Shown here piece after piece: positions 43,813 through 56,194 of a stretch of DNA of 64,000 nt. A model generated the notes under the pieces. That model ran no database searches. It was not told the DNA's origin and saw only the letters and a program-made list of their open reading frames with translations. The stretch spans positions 320,001 through 384,000 of the forward strand of contig JANJXV010000160.1 in NCBI GenBank assembly GCA_024803745.1, written 5' to 3'. Source of the stretch: Megascapheus bottae. Its lineage: Eukaryota; Chordata; Mammalia; Rodentia; Geomyidae. Numbering within the stretch: position 1 is the stretch's first letter; the number at the start of each line of letters is the position of its first letter. The translations under genes and the position numbers were made by a program.

Positions 43813-45899
43813 GGAAAGAAAAAGAAAATATGGTTTCAGAAATATAAAAGCCACATATAGTTTTTCAGATAAAATAAAGGACTCTCAACTAAATTGGAAT
43901 TTCAGAACCAAATTTTCAGTTCAAGGATGTCTTGAATATTGCATGTTTATCTAAAATTAAAATTTTACTGGGCAGTTCATATATGTTTGCTAAATATGGC
44001 AACCTAAAAATGGCTGTGCTTGAAATAACTAAGAATTTCTTGGAATATCATTCAAAACAGAACAAAAATTTCTTCCTCCTAGAAATTAAAATATCTTAAG
44101 ATGTCAATAACAAAAAAAACCCATAAGGAAAAGAAAGGAAGGACTTTGAAACTAATTTCCCTTGGGATACATAGCCACTGTAATTATCAGAAGCATTTGG
44201 AAGTGACCCATATATTGCTTAGAAATTTTGATCAATAATACTTCTAATCTTTTGCCCATTCTCCTCAAGATTTAATTTTTGGAATCCTATTTATTCAAAA
44301 GATGTTAGACATTGTCATTTTATTGGTTTATTTTCACCTGTGAACTTTGACCCATAATGGAGACTTTTGTTTTGTATGGTCTGCTCTCCTCCCTTGGCCT
44401 ACAAAGGAGACCCTTTGGACTGGACATGGAGATCAGAACAGATGCTCCAGTGCACAATATCCAGACTCGGAGCACAGATTTATTTCCTCCAAGTCAGTTT
44501 TGCTCAGTGAAGTTTCCCCAGACTCTCAACCACTGCCAAGGTTAATGTAGGCCCTGACTCTGCCTGCTGATTCATATTAATTAAGACAATCAATGATCTT
44601 GTTTCATACAGTGTCTGTTTTTAATATAACCTATTTGATGAGGCTGTATTAATTTAGGAGAAATATGCACTGGCATTCTGGCATGCACCTTTCCTAATTA
44701 TCTCACAGCTCTCATTCCGCAGTGAAATTAGACTGTGGTTATCACGGTTAATGGAAGCCCATAGCTCTTAGCTAAGTGATCTCCTCCAGTGGAAAGTCAT
44801 CGTTTCTTGCTCCTGGCTACATAAACATGATTGTGCTATCTAAGCAATCCCCTGTGGCTGTGGATGTGAATGTTTTAACAAAATATTCTGCTTTAGAGCT
44901 ACAGGGTGGCACCTCATTTCTATAAGTAGGAGGATAACAAGATTGGAATGGGAGGACTGTGAAAGGAAAAGTTACCCAATAACAGAAGTGAGACAAGGAG
45001 AAGCAGTTTTCAAGGGTGTGCAGGAAATAGGAAGCCTGACCTGGTAGTTATGTGTTCAGGTTCAAAAGAAATCCTTTATATGTTCCCTTATGCTTCTCTT
45101 GAGTTCTACATCACCTATCTCGCACTGCCCATTTTTCTTTTAAGAACTCAGTAGAATCTTGGTCCAAATGAGGACTTACTCTTCTGTGTGCCTGTCCACT
45201 CTTTTCAATCATTCACTTACTAAGTGCCTACATCCCTCACTAGAAAGAAACCAGTCACTTCCTGCATGAAACATGAATCCATGAGGCAGGCAGCTCCACA
45301 AGTTAATTTAAGTCAATCATTACAAATTGTAAATACACTAAGAATTTTTAATGGATTGATTTGATACAAAATGATCTGGCAAAACAATTTTTGAAAGAGG
45401 GACAACATCTGGGCTGAAACTGTTGTGATTTCAAACATTCAGTTATCGGGAGAACCAAGAAAAGAAAATGAGCCCGTGAAGGAATAGTACTCATGAAATC
45501 CTGAAGCAGGACCCTTTCTTATTCTAGAAACCAAGCCAAGGCTAGAGTATGAGGAGTCATGCAGAGAATACAAGAGAGACTGATTATAAGCTTCCACCAA
45601 AGGGGCCTTTTGCCTTCCCATGTTCCTTCTACCAGTGGACCCTGAAAAGGGGTTGACAGCACATCATTCCCCTGGCCTACTGGGCAAATATGTAACTTAA
45701 AAGGAAGTAATGACACAGTGCTCATCTTGTATTACTGACTATGCCAGTGAGGATGCCTGGATCAAATAGAGATGTTAGAAAGTTGAGCCAACTGTAGTTG
45801 CATTTATTTAAATGGACTATGAATTCCAGTTTTATCTGTGAAAACAGGAAGCCAGTCCATTTCTGAAAGACTTGTTATTTACAGTAGGCAGTGTTTGGT
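43813..45899. other. Mostly unique DNA with a possible conserved element
   Basis: No gene or confident repeat in about 2 kb. The stretch 44560-44900 is repeat-free and TAAT-rich (annotated separately). Confidence 0.45.
44560..44900. promoter_or_regulatory. Candidate conserved non-coding element
   Basis: This interval is free of recognisable repeats and of balanced composition. It contains clustered homeodomain-type motifs ('catattaattaagac' at 44573, 'cctaattatctcac' at 44693) plus 'caatcaatgatc' (44588). This texture is typical of deeply conserved enhancers in gene-poor mammalian DNA, but conservation cannot be judged from one sequence. Confidence 0.3.
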
Positions 45900-46095
45900 A
45901 AGCTATTTTCACCAACAAGACACTGCTTATATATTTCCACTTCTTTAAGGCTTACATTCAGAGTAGATTTATTTGTTTTCATTATAAAGATAAAAGACTC
46001 AGGAACAGATATAGCAATGAACTAAAATTGGGAGTATTAGTGTTTGAACCCAAGGCAATCAAGTCCAGAATACATATCCTTAATCATGATTACTA
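45900..46095 (+). mobile_element. MIR
   Basis: 'attataaagataaaagactc' (45981), 'agtgtttgaacccaaggcaa' (46040) and 'gtccagaatacatatcctta' (46062) follow the MIR middle and 3' end; the element may start near 45930. Confidence 0.6.
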
Positions 46096-46623
46096 GCAGC
46101 CAAAATTCATCTTGGGAAGCTAATCAAACCATTAAGGTGCATCAGTATTTAATGCACTGAGATGGCAGCAAGATATTTGACATGTCAAAGAGTATACTTG
46201 CCCTGAATGTGCATTAGGTAGAAGATATGAAATACATCTTTAATGAATTTCCATATCTCTGCTTTCTTAGTTATAAGAAAAGATTATCTAGTCACACTTC
46301 AAATGGTTCCACTGTTGCTATAGAAACTGCTTTCCTTTAAGTTTTTGAGGTGACTGTCAGCTTGTAAAACACTCAGTGCTAGCAGCAACACAGCACTAAT
46401 GGATGCCTTTAGGAAATTCTAATTTCCCCCAATGTTCTCCATCCTCTTACTTTTTTTCCCCAAATCAACTTACATACGGAACCTAATGAGAATCAGTGTA
46501 CTTGCTAGGCAAACATAGTTGTAAATCAAACTGTGGGTCTCAGGCCAGGGCATAACCCTGGGAAGACCTCCCAAGATCCTTCTGTAAATGACTTATTTCC
46601 CCTGAAGTTTCTGGGTCTCTGAC
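46096..46623. other. Unassigned DNA
   Basis: No gene or repeat recognised. Confidence 0.45.
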
Positions 46624-46772
46624 AAAGGCAATGAAGGAGAAAGAAATAGGAGAAAGAAGAGGAGAAGGAGGAAGGGAGGGAGGAAGAAGAAAAGGAAAAG
46701 GAGAGGCTTCAGCGTGGAGGAGAAGGAGGAGGAGGAGGAAGAGGAAATGAAGAAAAAGAAGAAGAAGAAATT
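46624..46772. repeat. Purine-rich (GGA/GAA) low-complexity tract
   Basis: Nearly 150 bases of almost pure A/G on the plus strand, broken by one short interruption at 46707-46716. The Leu/Phe-rich and Glu/Lys-rich open frames here are translations of the tract. Confidence 0.9.
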
Positions 46773-47199
46773 TACCCACCTTTATTCAGCAGTGTTAAGA
46801 GCCTATTCGCTACCTTCTCTTTCTTCTGTCTTCAATCCTCCACTTCCAGCACACAGGGGGACTTTTTACCTCTCTCCTCACATTTCTATTCCAGATCCAG
46901 AACACTATTTCTTCCGCCCATTTTTGCTTTTCCTGCCACCTCATTTTTAATATAAGCATTGATGATTTTAATTCCTAGTGTATCCTACACATGCCCAATC
47001 TCTTACTTTTCTATTCTTATTATTGTTTCTGATTTTTATTTACCATACTTAAATGTATAGTTTGTCTTTGAAGTATTGTTATTGTAACCATGGTCTTCTC
47101 TCTTCTGAGTGGTAGTGAGGAAATGGAGATTTGTGTGTGGCATATAAACAACGGGCTTGATTTTGTAAGGGTAGTATTTTGTGTTCTCATATAAGATCT
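46773..47199. other. Unassigned DNA
   Basis: Nothing firmly recognised. The 86-residue minus-strand frame at 47020-47280 runs into the L1-like tail to the right. Confidence 0.4.
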
Positions 47200-47315
47200 G
47201 AGATTAGAGAAGACATAGAAAGGGAAAGGGGAGTTAAGAAAGAGGTTGATACATAAAGTGGCAACTCCTTTTTTGTACACCTACTTAAAGATAGCTTTAA
47301 AAAAAACACAAAAAT
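47200..47315 (+). mobile_element. Possible old LINE-1 terminal block
   Basis: 'ggcaactccttttttgtaca' (47261) and the following A-rich end resemble the terminal block of the old L1 at 5300-5835 ('gaactcctttgtacaac'). Little else survives. Confidence 0.4.
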
Positions 47316-47329
47316 TAACTAGATCTAAA

Positions 47330-47800
47330 ATACTTGGGCATAAGAAATTATACAGGTCTCTAGGCATTCACATATAGTGAAACCAAAGGAGGAGACAGGA
47401 GAAGAACAGAAAGGCACACTGCCTATGTGCATCTGATCATCCAAAATACTATATATCCACATGAACTCCAGGAAATGAAAGTGAGGGGGTTTTTTTCTTT
47501 TTAGTTTCTCTTGTCTTTCCATTTTGTTCTGTCTGTTTATCTGTCTGTGGGAGTTTAAAGGGAGGCACAGAAATGGAGAGACAAAGGATAAACAAATGCA
47601 GCAGTGGGGCTCACTGGACACTATGCTGAAAATTGTTGAATACAAGTTGTGTACAACTTGTGAGTGGGGGAATGGGAGGGAAAGCCTGAGAGAGAGCAAG
47701 GGAAGAGGTGACATTACCCAAAAAAGAACTGTACTTTTTACCGAACTGTAGCCCGTCTGTACATCCCCTTCACTATAATTTTTAAAATTACAATTACTTT
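47330..47800 (+). mobile_element. Old LINE-1 3' UTR
   Basis: The 3' UTR resembles an older L1 type: 'gtgaaaccaaaggaggagac' (47378), 'gaatgggaggg' (47669), 'gaagaggtgacattacccaa' (47702) and the terminal 'cgtctgtacatccccttcac' (47754). It has no tail run and no ORF2. The 167-residue minus-strand open frame at 47325-47828 lies on the antisense strand of this repeat and is not a gene. Confidence 0.55.
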
Positions 47801-48239
47801 TAAAAGGGAGTTGACATGATATGAACATTCAGAATGTCACAGCAGAACCCATTGCTTTGTACATTAATGTGTATCAATAAGAAAATGCCAAAAGGGTAAG
47901 CTCATGATAACTAAATGAAACTATTCTTTCTGGAGAAAGAAGCTAATAGGAGAAAAGTGAACTTAAACATTATATGCAGGAGGAAATAAAAAGGTATTTT
48001 CAAACTTATGGTAAGAAATAATACTTTGAAACTTTTTTTCACTGCTAACAGAATTCTGAAAGGCCATGGGGAAATTAAAACATCATCCACATTTTCCTGG
48101 GGGGGGGAATCTTTTATCCAGACAGAATACTGCAAATGCAAAAATTTTAATTGCATTGTCATCATATCTAACCGAGGAAGGTGTTCCTTTCTAAATTTTT
48201 TTGTCTAAAGCATCCTCTCAGAACATTTTTGAGGAGAAA
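47801..48239. other. Unassigned DNA
   Basis: AT-rich; no gene or repeat recognised. A 9-G run lies near 48104. Confidence 0.45.
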
Positions 48240-48432
48240 AAACTGCATATTTGTTTATTTGAAATTGGATAGGAAAGGGGGGAAAACAAGATGAGAGTGG
48301 GGGTGGAGGAGGGAAATGGGGACCAAGACATGAGAAAGGGTATCAATGTATGTGAAGTAATGCACCTCCCATCTGGCAAATGTAATGTAACCCTTCTATT
48401 AATTACATTAAAAATTATATGCAAAAAAAGAT
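48240..48432 (+). mobile_element. LINE-1 3' end, subfamily A
   Basis: Begins at 'ttgtttatttgaaattgg' and includes the G-tract at 48278-48320. It runs through 'catctggcaaatgtaatg' (48369) to 'attaaaaattatatgcaaaa'. About 190 bases remain. Confidence 0.85.
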
Positions 48433-48510
48433 GTCTAGGAGAAATCCTTTGACAACCTGAGTTAATATAATGGAATGCTATTGGAAAGTGAATATATAGA
48501 TGTAGTTATA

Positions 48511-48511
48511 C

Positions 48512-48546
<35 letters not shown>
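48511..48546. repeat. TA/CA microsatellite
   Basis: A TA run directly followed by a CA run, lying between two L1 pieces. It yields a Tyr/Ile-rich minus-strand frame that is not a gene. Confidence 0.9.
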
Positions 48547-48647
48547 GCTGTGACATTGCCATTCATAAGCAAATGATAATTTAGCTTTGTCTTCAAGTGA
48601 GATTGAATATAAACTGACTTTCAAGTTCAAAAAGCCATCGTTAATCT

Positions 48648-49021
48648 TCATACATAAGGACATATAATGTGAAGCCAATTGAAAGGACCTCCAGGATAGT
48701 GAAACAAAAGCCATATAATGAATGATTGTTGTCCTTAATGTACTATGTTGTCTCTCATCTCCTTTGCTGTCCCTTGGTTATCTCACATTGGTATAGTATC
48801 TCACTTTGTTATCTGATATATTGAATTTATTTGTATTTGGATATTTGAAATTTAATAGGGAAGGGGGGAAAACCAAGACGGGTGGGGGGTGTGGGGGGGG
48901 AGGGAAATGGGTACCAAGACATGTGAAAGGGTATCAATGTATGTGAATTAATGCACCTTCTATCTGGCAAATATCGTGTAACCCTTTTACTAATTACAAT
49001 AAAAAAAAGGTAAAAAAAAAA
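48648..49021 (+). mobile_element. LINE-1 3' UTR, subfamily B
   Basis: Starts at 'catacataaggacatataat' and includes 'gaaaggacctccaggatagt' (48681), the G-rich 'gggtggggggtgtggggggg' (48881) and 'tatctggcaaatatcgtg' (48961). It ends with an A-run at 49001-49021. It shares private variants with 49046-49302 ('ctcacattggtatag', 'atttggatatttgaaa'). Confidence 0.92.
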
Positions 49022-49045
49022 CACAGACCTAGCTCCCTTCGTTAC

Positions 49046-49302
49046 CTGTCCCTTGGTTATCTCACATTGGTATAGTATCTCACTTTGTTATCTGATATAT
49101 TGAATTTATTTGTATTTGGATATTTGAAATTTGATAGGGAAGGGGGGAAAACCAAGACGGGTGGGGGGTGTGGGGGGGAGGGAAATGGGTACCAAGACCT
49201 GTGAAAGGGTATCAATGTATGTGAATTAATGCAACTTCTATCTGGCAAATATCATGTAACCCTTTTACCAATTACAATAAAAAATAAAATAAAAAAAAAC
49301 AA
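49046..49302 (+). mobile_element. LINE-1 3' UTR, subfamily B, near-copy of the preceding one
   Basis: Begins mid-UTR at 'cctgtcccttggttatctc' and runs to its own A-rich tail ('aaaaataaaataaaaaaaaa'). It differs from 48776-49003 at only a few positions and is separated from that element's tail by about 25 bases. Confidence 0.92.
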
Positions 49303-51929
49303 GGTGGTAAGTTTGCAGTAAGGAGGGAAAGAAGGAAGTTGAAGTGTACAGTAGAGACAAGAAAGGCTACCACAACCACTTAGGTAAGAGTTCTGACCAG
49401 CCATTTCAACTGTCTCCAACTTACTACTCTAGAAGGATCTTCTTCTCGCTAGGGTACGGTGATCAGCGTTTGGAGTTCTTTACTTTCCCCTTCTCTGACC
49501 TGTGGCCTTAGGAATTGAATCCATTTCAAGTAGTGCCTATGTACTGATGTGATCCCCAGTGTTCATCTTGAGTACTGCCTGTGCTCTTTTGATATGGACA
49601 TGTGGGCCATCTAATGCACCACTGCTAATACAGGACCCTTGAACATGTGCCCCACGTCAGCCATCCCAGCCAGTCAGAATCAATGGCAGCACCACCTACT
49701 TACTTCTGTTTTCCCCAACAACATTCTAGTCAAAACAACTCTTCCCTGTCACTCCCAAAGGTCTTCCACAGGCACGTTTGTTCCCTAGCATTCATTCCCC
49801 ACACTGCCAGACACAGGCATTTCCTTTTCTTTTGAAGAACAGCAACTTTCCACATCACAATTCTGAGGAAACATTTACTATGGTTTACCTCTGCTCCTAG
49901 AACCAACTCTTACTGTAGTCAAAAGTCCCTGCATCATCTGTTCCCTCCCAATGACCACTTTTCCTCCTCCTCCTCCTCTATTCAAAATATACCAGTGCCT
50001 TGAGCATGGGAAGTCCCATTGGAACGGAGCCCATGAAGTCATTCTCTTTTCACTCTTAGGGAAAGGATTTTAAATAAAATTCAAAGTTTCTCTTGGATGC
50101 TATATCATAATCTCTGGTTTGGTTCTTTGTACACTGTCCCTCTTTCTGTCCTTGGAGTCAGTCCTTCAAAAACCCTTGTCATTGCAAATTCCTCTCCTTA
50201 TCTGGAAATTATGTTCCCATCTCCACACAGGATCCACTGCTTTTCCCTATACAGGACTGACAGTGATCCACAATTAAATATTCCAGGATGCGTTCTGATT
50301 TGATTACTCATTCTAGTAAAAGGCCACATGGGGCTTCAACAAAACACTGCAGAGTGGGAGAAGGGTTTGGCAATTCAAATCAAGATGATCCTGAAGACTT
50401 TGCATATATTTGTTTCCTCCATTAGTCTGCTCTCTGAACATACAATATTTACTGCCTCCATTGGTCTGCTCTCTATACATATATTTACTGCCCCTGTAGT
50501 ATATCAGGCATCATATACATTTTGAAGGGTGACTATCAGCAAATGTAGGTGAAAAGTACACCTTACTCCTGCAACCACTCATGATACTCATATGTCCAAA
50601 TACACTTCAAATGAAAACCAGTATCTGCTCTAATGCAAATTGATCTGCAAACCTTCCTTGGTTCATAGTACACATAACATATTACATTTTAATGTAGATC
50701 TGTTTCATTATCTCTGTACATGCTCTTTTCCACATTAAATTAGGTCTTATCCTTCTGTATCACAAGAGTAGACTATAGCACAGTATCAGCAACACAAATA
50801 TTTGCCTCACATTACCAACTCAAAAGACACAAAATGACTGGGAAAAAAAACCTTCAAAATATCTCTGTTTTTTCCATTTACCTTCATCCAAATTCCCCTC
50901 CATCCCCCCATTTCCTCATGACCGCTTTCAATTGTTAAAAGGAGCACATCATGGAGAGAGGAGGATGGATTTTTCTTCTACTCTATAAATACATACTTCG
51001 TAGACATATGTATACAAATATACATATTGCATAAGCAAATTTAATGTATCTTAAAATATAATTTATAAGAGGACAACATTTTTCCAAATGCAACTCAGCA
51101 ATATGAATTTTTAAAATAGGGTTGTTTCACAGTCATTGGGTGACTGAAAGGTGACTTTCACCCGCAACTACATTAGTTAGTCAGCAATTCAATTTTGTCA
51201 GATCTGTAAGAGGGGGTAATAGCTGCAAATTGTCCTGACAGATGCTACCAGCTGCTTCTGTAAAGCAACAGTTATACAACTTGCTCTCTCTCAGTTTGAA
51301 GCAGAAAGAAAAAAATTTTCTTTAACAGTTATTTTCCATTTTCAAGTTTGGAATTAAAAGTCTGAAACTGCCTCTGTGCACAGTACACAAAAGCCAGTTC
51401 ACAAAAGCTACTCTGATACATAATTTTAACTGCTGACTCATTTTTTCACAATTTGACCACATTTTAATGTTTCCATGAAATTTTACACTACATCTGAAAT
51501 AATACCGCATTTTTTTCAAGAACTGTTCAGATCCTTCACTTCATGAAGCCTAAAAACCATGGTGAGTGGTGTGTTCAGTGTATAATGCAGGGAGTACTTG
51601 CCACAGGTCCAAGCAGGAGAAACTGAAGTTCCAGGAAATCAGAATGTGACTACTACAAAATAAGTGTCTTGATTCCTGTTCCTTCATTCAACAACAGTAA
51701 CATTCCACTCCACATGAGAAAACCATTCATATCAGGAAATCATTCTACCTTTAATTCATGCTATTTATTCAAACTCAACAACACCACCTGTGATTTTCAT
51801 GGTCTCCAGAGTGTCATGCATATGCTCTGTTCTTATAACTCAGTCTTACTCCCAAGGCATGGCGCACTGACTATCTTCTCCTGGGAGGACTTCCTCGAAA
51901 TTCTTCAGCAGCCCATTCTCCAGCTCAGA
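49303..51929. other. Unassigned DNA, no gene
   Basis: About 2.6 kb without a confident repeat. It includes a 39-bp tandem duplication at 50416-50490 and a repeat-free, motif-rich stretch at 51120-51540. The open frames are short and featureless. Confidence 0.45.
50416..50490. repeat. Two-copy tandem duplication, period 39
   Basis: 'cctccattagtctgctctct' at 50416 recurs as 'cctccattggtctgctctct' at 50455, followed in each by an 'acatac/acatat ... tttactg' block. The second unit is 3 bases shorter. Confidence 0.85.
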
Positions 51930-52706
51930 ATCATTTTTCATATATTTTTATTGTACTTAATAGAAGGGTTACATTATATTCACCAGATAGAAGATGCTTT
52001 ACTTCATAAACATTGATACCCTTTCTCATGTCTTGGTCCCCATTTCCCTCCCCCGACCCTCATCTTGTTTTCCCCCCTTCCCTATCCAATTTCAAATAAC
52101 CAAATAAACATATATACAATATATCAGATAACAAGGTAAAATACTGTAACAATTCGAGGTAACCAAGGGACAGCAAAAGAGATGAGAGATAACATAGTAC
52201 ATTAAGGACAACAATCACTCATTATATGGCTGTTGTTTCTATATCCTGGAGGACCTTTCATTTAGCATCATACTATATGGCCTTATGTATCTAGGTTTTG
52301 TTCTATTGGAAATCTCTGCTAGGAGAGCCTAAGGTTTCTACTGATTATGACAAATGAGGGAAACCATTGAGCCTATGTTCCTTTGAGTCTGGCTTACTTC
52401 ACTTAAAATGATTTTATTCTAAGTCTTTCCATCTCCTTACAAATGGGGCGATGTCGTTCTTTCTGACAGCAGCATAGAATTCCATTGTGTATAAATACCA
52501 CATCTTGTTGATCCACTCATTAACTGCGGGGCATCTGGGTTGGTTCCATATCTTTGCTATGGTAAATAGTGCTGCAATGAACGTCATTGTGATAGTGGAT
52601 GTGGTATGTCCTTGTTTCTGGACAACAGGGTAAATGCCAACTAGTGGAATTGCTGGGTCATAGGGGAGCTCTAGGTTAAGTCTTTTGAGGAACCACCTGT
52701 CAGGAA
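51930..52706 (-). mobile_element. LINE-1, 5'-truncated, ORF2 end plus 3' UTR, subfamily A
   Basis: In reverse complement: a broken ORF2 C-terminal region (plus-strand 52400-52706, including the complement of 'gacccagcaattccactag' near 52650), the full 3' UTR with the G-tract complement at 52045-52085, and the terminal 'ttcatatatttttattgta' complement at 51937. The ORF2 frame contains stops. A lone 'ctgtcaggaaggctctt' marks the left limit of the element's 5' truncation. Confidence 0.9.
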
Positions 52707-53211
52707 GGCTCTTTTCCTTTGTTTTGCAGAAACTGTTCTGTATTCAAACAGAACCCTACCTGTATTAATCACTTCTGGAAAGGATTGTACTGCACCACCT
52801 AGCAAAAACCCTGAGAAACTTCAGCTTCCTGAACAACTAGCTGCAAAAAACTATGAAACGTAAGTAATACATTCCTTCAGCATTTGAAATGCTCATCAAC
52901 TCCAGCCTTCACTCACTCTATTCATGAACAATATTCTTATGCCATCTGGTCCCTTACCTCTTGGAAAGTTAATAACCTTTGCTTCCTCTCTTACCACTTG
53001 GACACTTGGTGATTTCTTTCCCATATCTTACATGCTAGCTTAAGCTCCCAGACTTAACAACAAAGAGGTTTTATTATAACAGTTCTAAACACGCATATAT
53101 TTTGACCATATTTATTCTTTTTTTAATCTCTGCTCCTCTTGTTCATTTCTGGTTGCGTATCAAGCTCATGATTAAAAATGAAATTAATGTCCCCTAAGAT
53201 ATATTCCTCTT
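52707..53211. other. Unassigned DNA
   Basis: C/T-rich, with L2-like flavour at 52900-53040, but no confident assignment. Confidence 0.4.
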
Positions 53212-53715
53212 TGTTATGGCTGGTATCTAAAATGTTGCCCCAAAGCTATATGCTAAAGATTCGATTGCCTGCTGATATGCTTTTTACAAAGTGGTGGGAT
53301 CATGAAAACTTTGTTCTCACCAAAGGATCAACCTACTCATGTGTCCATAATTTGATGAGCTATTGGGAAGGGATAAAAACTTTCCAATTTGAGCTGGGAC
53401 TTAAGGTTGTTAAATGCATCCCTGAAATGTGTCCTTGTAAATGATGTTTGTTCTGCTCTCTTCTCTCTCCTATTTCTCTTCTATCTCTGCTCTCCAGTCT
53501 TCAATTCTCTTTCTCCTTCTTCCACTTCTCTCCTTTTTCTCTTCTCTCTCTCTCTCCTGCCTACTTAACGTGAATAAATGGCTTCCTCCTCCACATATTC
53601 CTGCTACCATGATGTTCTGCTTCTCCCCAAAGCAGACTGAAACTATATCCCAAAACAAATGTTGCCACCGTTAAGCTGATTTTCTTAGGTATTTTGCCAT
53701 GGAGCTAGAAGGCTA
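53212..53715 (+). mobile_element. MaLR LTR (MST/MLT1-type)
   Basis: Starts at 'ttatggctggtatctaaaat' and passes 'gcccca...tgctaaagattcg', 'atcatgaaaactttgttctc' (53300) and 'cataatttgatgagctattg' (53345). A pyrimidine-rich tract follows (53455-53562), then 'catgatgttctgcttctcc' (53608) and the end 'ttcttaggtattttgccatg' (53684). The block order is that of ERVL-MaLR LTRs. It is a solo LTR with no internal region. The open frames inside are not genes. Confidence 0.7.
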
Positions 53716-53736
53716 GCACATTCATTTACTAGCTAT

Positions 53737-54388
53737 TTTTTCATATATTTTTATTGTGATTAATAGAAGGGTTACATTATATTCACCAGATAGAAGATGC
53801 AATACTTCACAAACATTGATACCCTTTCTCATGTCTTGGTCCCCATTTCCCTCTCCCCACCCCTGCCCCTCATCTTGTTTTCCCTGCTTCCTTATCTATC
53901 CGATTTCAAATAACTAAATAAGCATATATACACTATATCCGATAACAAGGTGAAATACTGTAACAATATAAGATAGCAGAGGGACAGCAAAAGAGATGAG
54001 AGATAACATAGTACATTAAAGACAACAATCACTCATTATATGGCTTGTGTTTCTATATCCTGCAGGTCCTTTCATGTAGTGTCATACTATGTGACCTTGT
54101 GTATCTAGGTTTTGCTCTATTGGAAATCTCTGCTAGGAGAGCCCAAGGTATCTACTGATTATGACAAATGAGGGAAACCATTGAGCCTATGTTCCTTTGA
54201 GTCTGGCTTACTTCACTTAAAATGATTTTTCTAAGTCTTTCCATATCCTTACAGATGGGGCAATGTCAGTCTTTCTGACAGCAGCCTAGAATTCCATTGT
54301 GTATAAATTCCACATCTTGTGGATCCACTCATCAACTGAGGGGCATCTGGGTTGCTTCCATATCTTTGCTATAGTAAATAGTGCTATC
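53737..54388 (-). mobile_element. LINE-1, 5'-truncated, ORF2 end plus 3' UTR, subfamily A
   Basis: Complement of the L1 3' end: 'ttttcatatatttttattgt' near 53740, the C-rich tract at 53855-53890 and 'gagcctatgttcctttgagt' (54182). It ends with the ORF2 complement 'aattccattgtgta' (54292) to about 54385. Its extent is very like 51930-52706, though about 120 bases shorter. Confidence 0.9.
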
Positions 54389-56139
54389 TAGATATTTTCT
54401 TTACCACTGTTTGCAATACTTCATTGATATTATCTCAGAGGCACACTCTGACTCAACTTTCAGATCTTAATGATTCTTTTATTTCTTTACACAAATAAAA
54501 TTTTCCATTGTCATTCAACTCTTCTACTCAGTAATCTTCAGTAGCTCTCTATTTCATCCAATAATAGGCCAAAATTTTTCCTGAACCAGGAAACAGAAAC
54601 TTAAGTCTCTGAGCTAGCTAATTAAACTTCTAAATTTCAAAATCACCATCTATGCATATGTGTGGACATTTATATAGTAATATTCAAATAGTAAAAGATT
54701 CTTTATAATCTTTTCTATTCACCTAATGAATTATTCCCATCATCATATACTCTTCTACTCCTTGGTTATGATTCCCACTGTGATATCATTAACAATTCGT
54801 TATGGATCCCATTTCTTCTAAGTTTCTCTTCTTTCTACTTAGGATGGTTTTCTCACACCAGTAACCTTATGTTTGACCTAATTTTGATACGATTTTCTGA
54901 CCCTGTTCGAGAGCTCAGACATCAAAAAGATATTCACCATCTTTCTAGAAACTGGCTTTGGTTTAACCCTAAAATGAGTAAATAGGTGTTCTTCATGAAC
55001 TGCACTCAAAGCTTACTTGCTACTTAAAGCAAGACCTCAAAAAACATCACAACTCATAAAATCAATAATATCACAGAGTTCTTTTGTAAAGAACTTCAAG
55101 CATTTACATATATGCAATGAAACTGATGTGCAGTCAAAATGACAGAAACAGATGGTTCTGCCATCACTTTATATGACACTTGTTTCTCCAGGCAGGTGAA
55201 CAGAAGGAACCAGTGGTAGAAGGTGAAAAGGGTCTTGCAATTTAGAACCCACTGAAGTATAAAATGCCACCAAACTTGTCTCAAATTAAAACACATTTTA
55301 GTTTCTTCATTTGAAATCCTATACTGGGTAAGATTAAAAATCTCATAACTACCCAGATTTAAACTCTGAGCTTCTGATCATCCGAGGCCTGAAAATACTG
55401 GTTTGTGATGAACAGGTCTTAGGGAAACAGAAGGGGCATTTCCAATTCAAGATAAAACTATATCCATTGAGAATCTATATAACTGTCCAAACAAGAGTTT
55501 TCAAGATAAAATATCCAATTTATTTTAAAGTAAGATGTTTTAAATGTTCATATTCACCAAGTTTCACCAACTTACATACTCCTTTATTTAACAGTGATTT
55601 ATTGATAAGAAATAATACAGTATAATGAACAGAGCACAATATCTGGTATTGTATACCTTGGGTTTCCTTTCCTACCTCCCCTACTTGTTGATTCTGTAGA
55701 ACTATAGTCCTGGAATAGAAGCCTGGCTTTATAAGATTCACTTTTCTCTACTGTCATGAAGCAGAATGTAGCATGTAAGTCCAGACAGTATTTGGAATTT
55801 TCTGAACAACTAAGTATAAACTCACCTCCTTCACTCACGTTCCTTCTCCTGCCATGTCCTATTATGCACATGTTGAGCACACTTCAACTCCAAAGTTCAG
55901 AGTGTGAAAAAGTTCAAACTTTATACTTAATGCTATGAATATTATCTCTCAGCCCAGAAAGCAGAATCACAATTCTGCCATTCTTTGGTGTCACTACTTT
56001 TCATCATTCACACTGCAGCTTAAATTTTGCACCCAAGAAAAGTCAAAACTTCCTGCCTACTAGCACATGGTGAATATTAATCCTTAGCGTCCATTCTTTC
56101 TTTCACAGTGTGTATCAATACTCCACTACCTAAATATAA

Positions 56140-56194
<55 letters not shown>

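Noticed and set aside
46540..46950. Leu/Phe-rich minus-strand and Glu/Lys-rich plus-strand frames
   Set aside because: Both translate the purine-rich low-complexity tract.
47325..47828. 167-residue minus-strand open frame
   Set aside because: It is the antisense strand of an old L1 3' UTR, with no recognisable protein features.
53441..53674. Leu/Ser-rich open frames near 53.5 kb
   Set aside because: They lie in the pyrimidine-rich part of a MaLR LTR.
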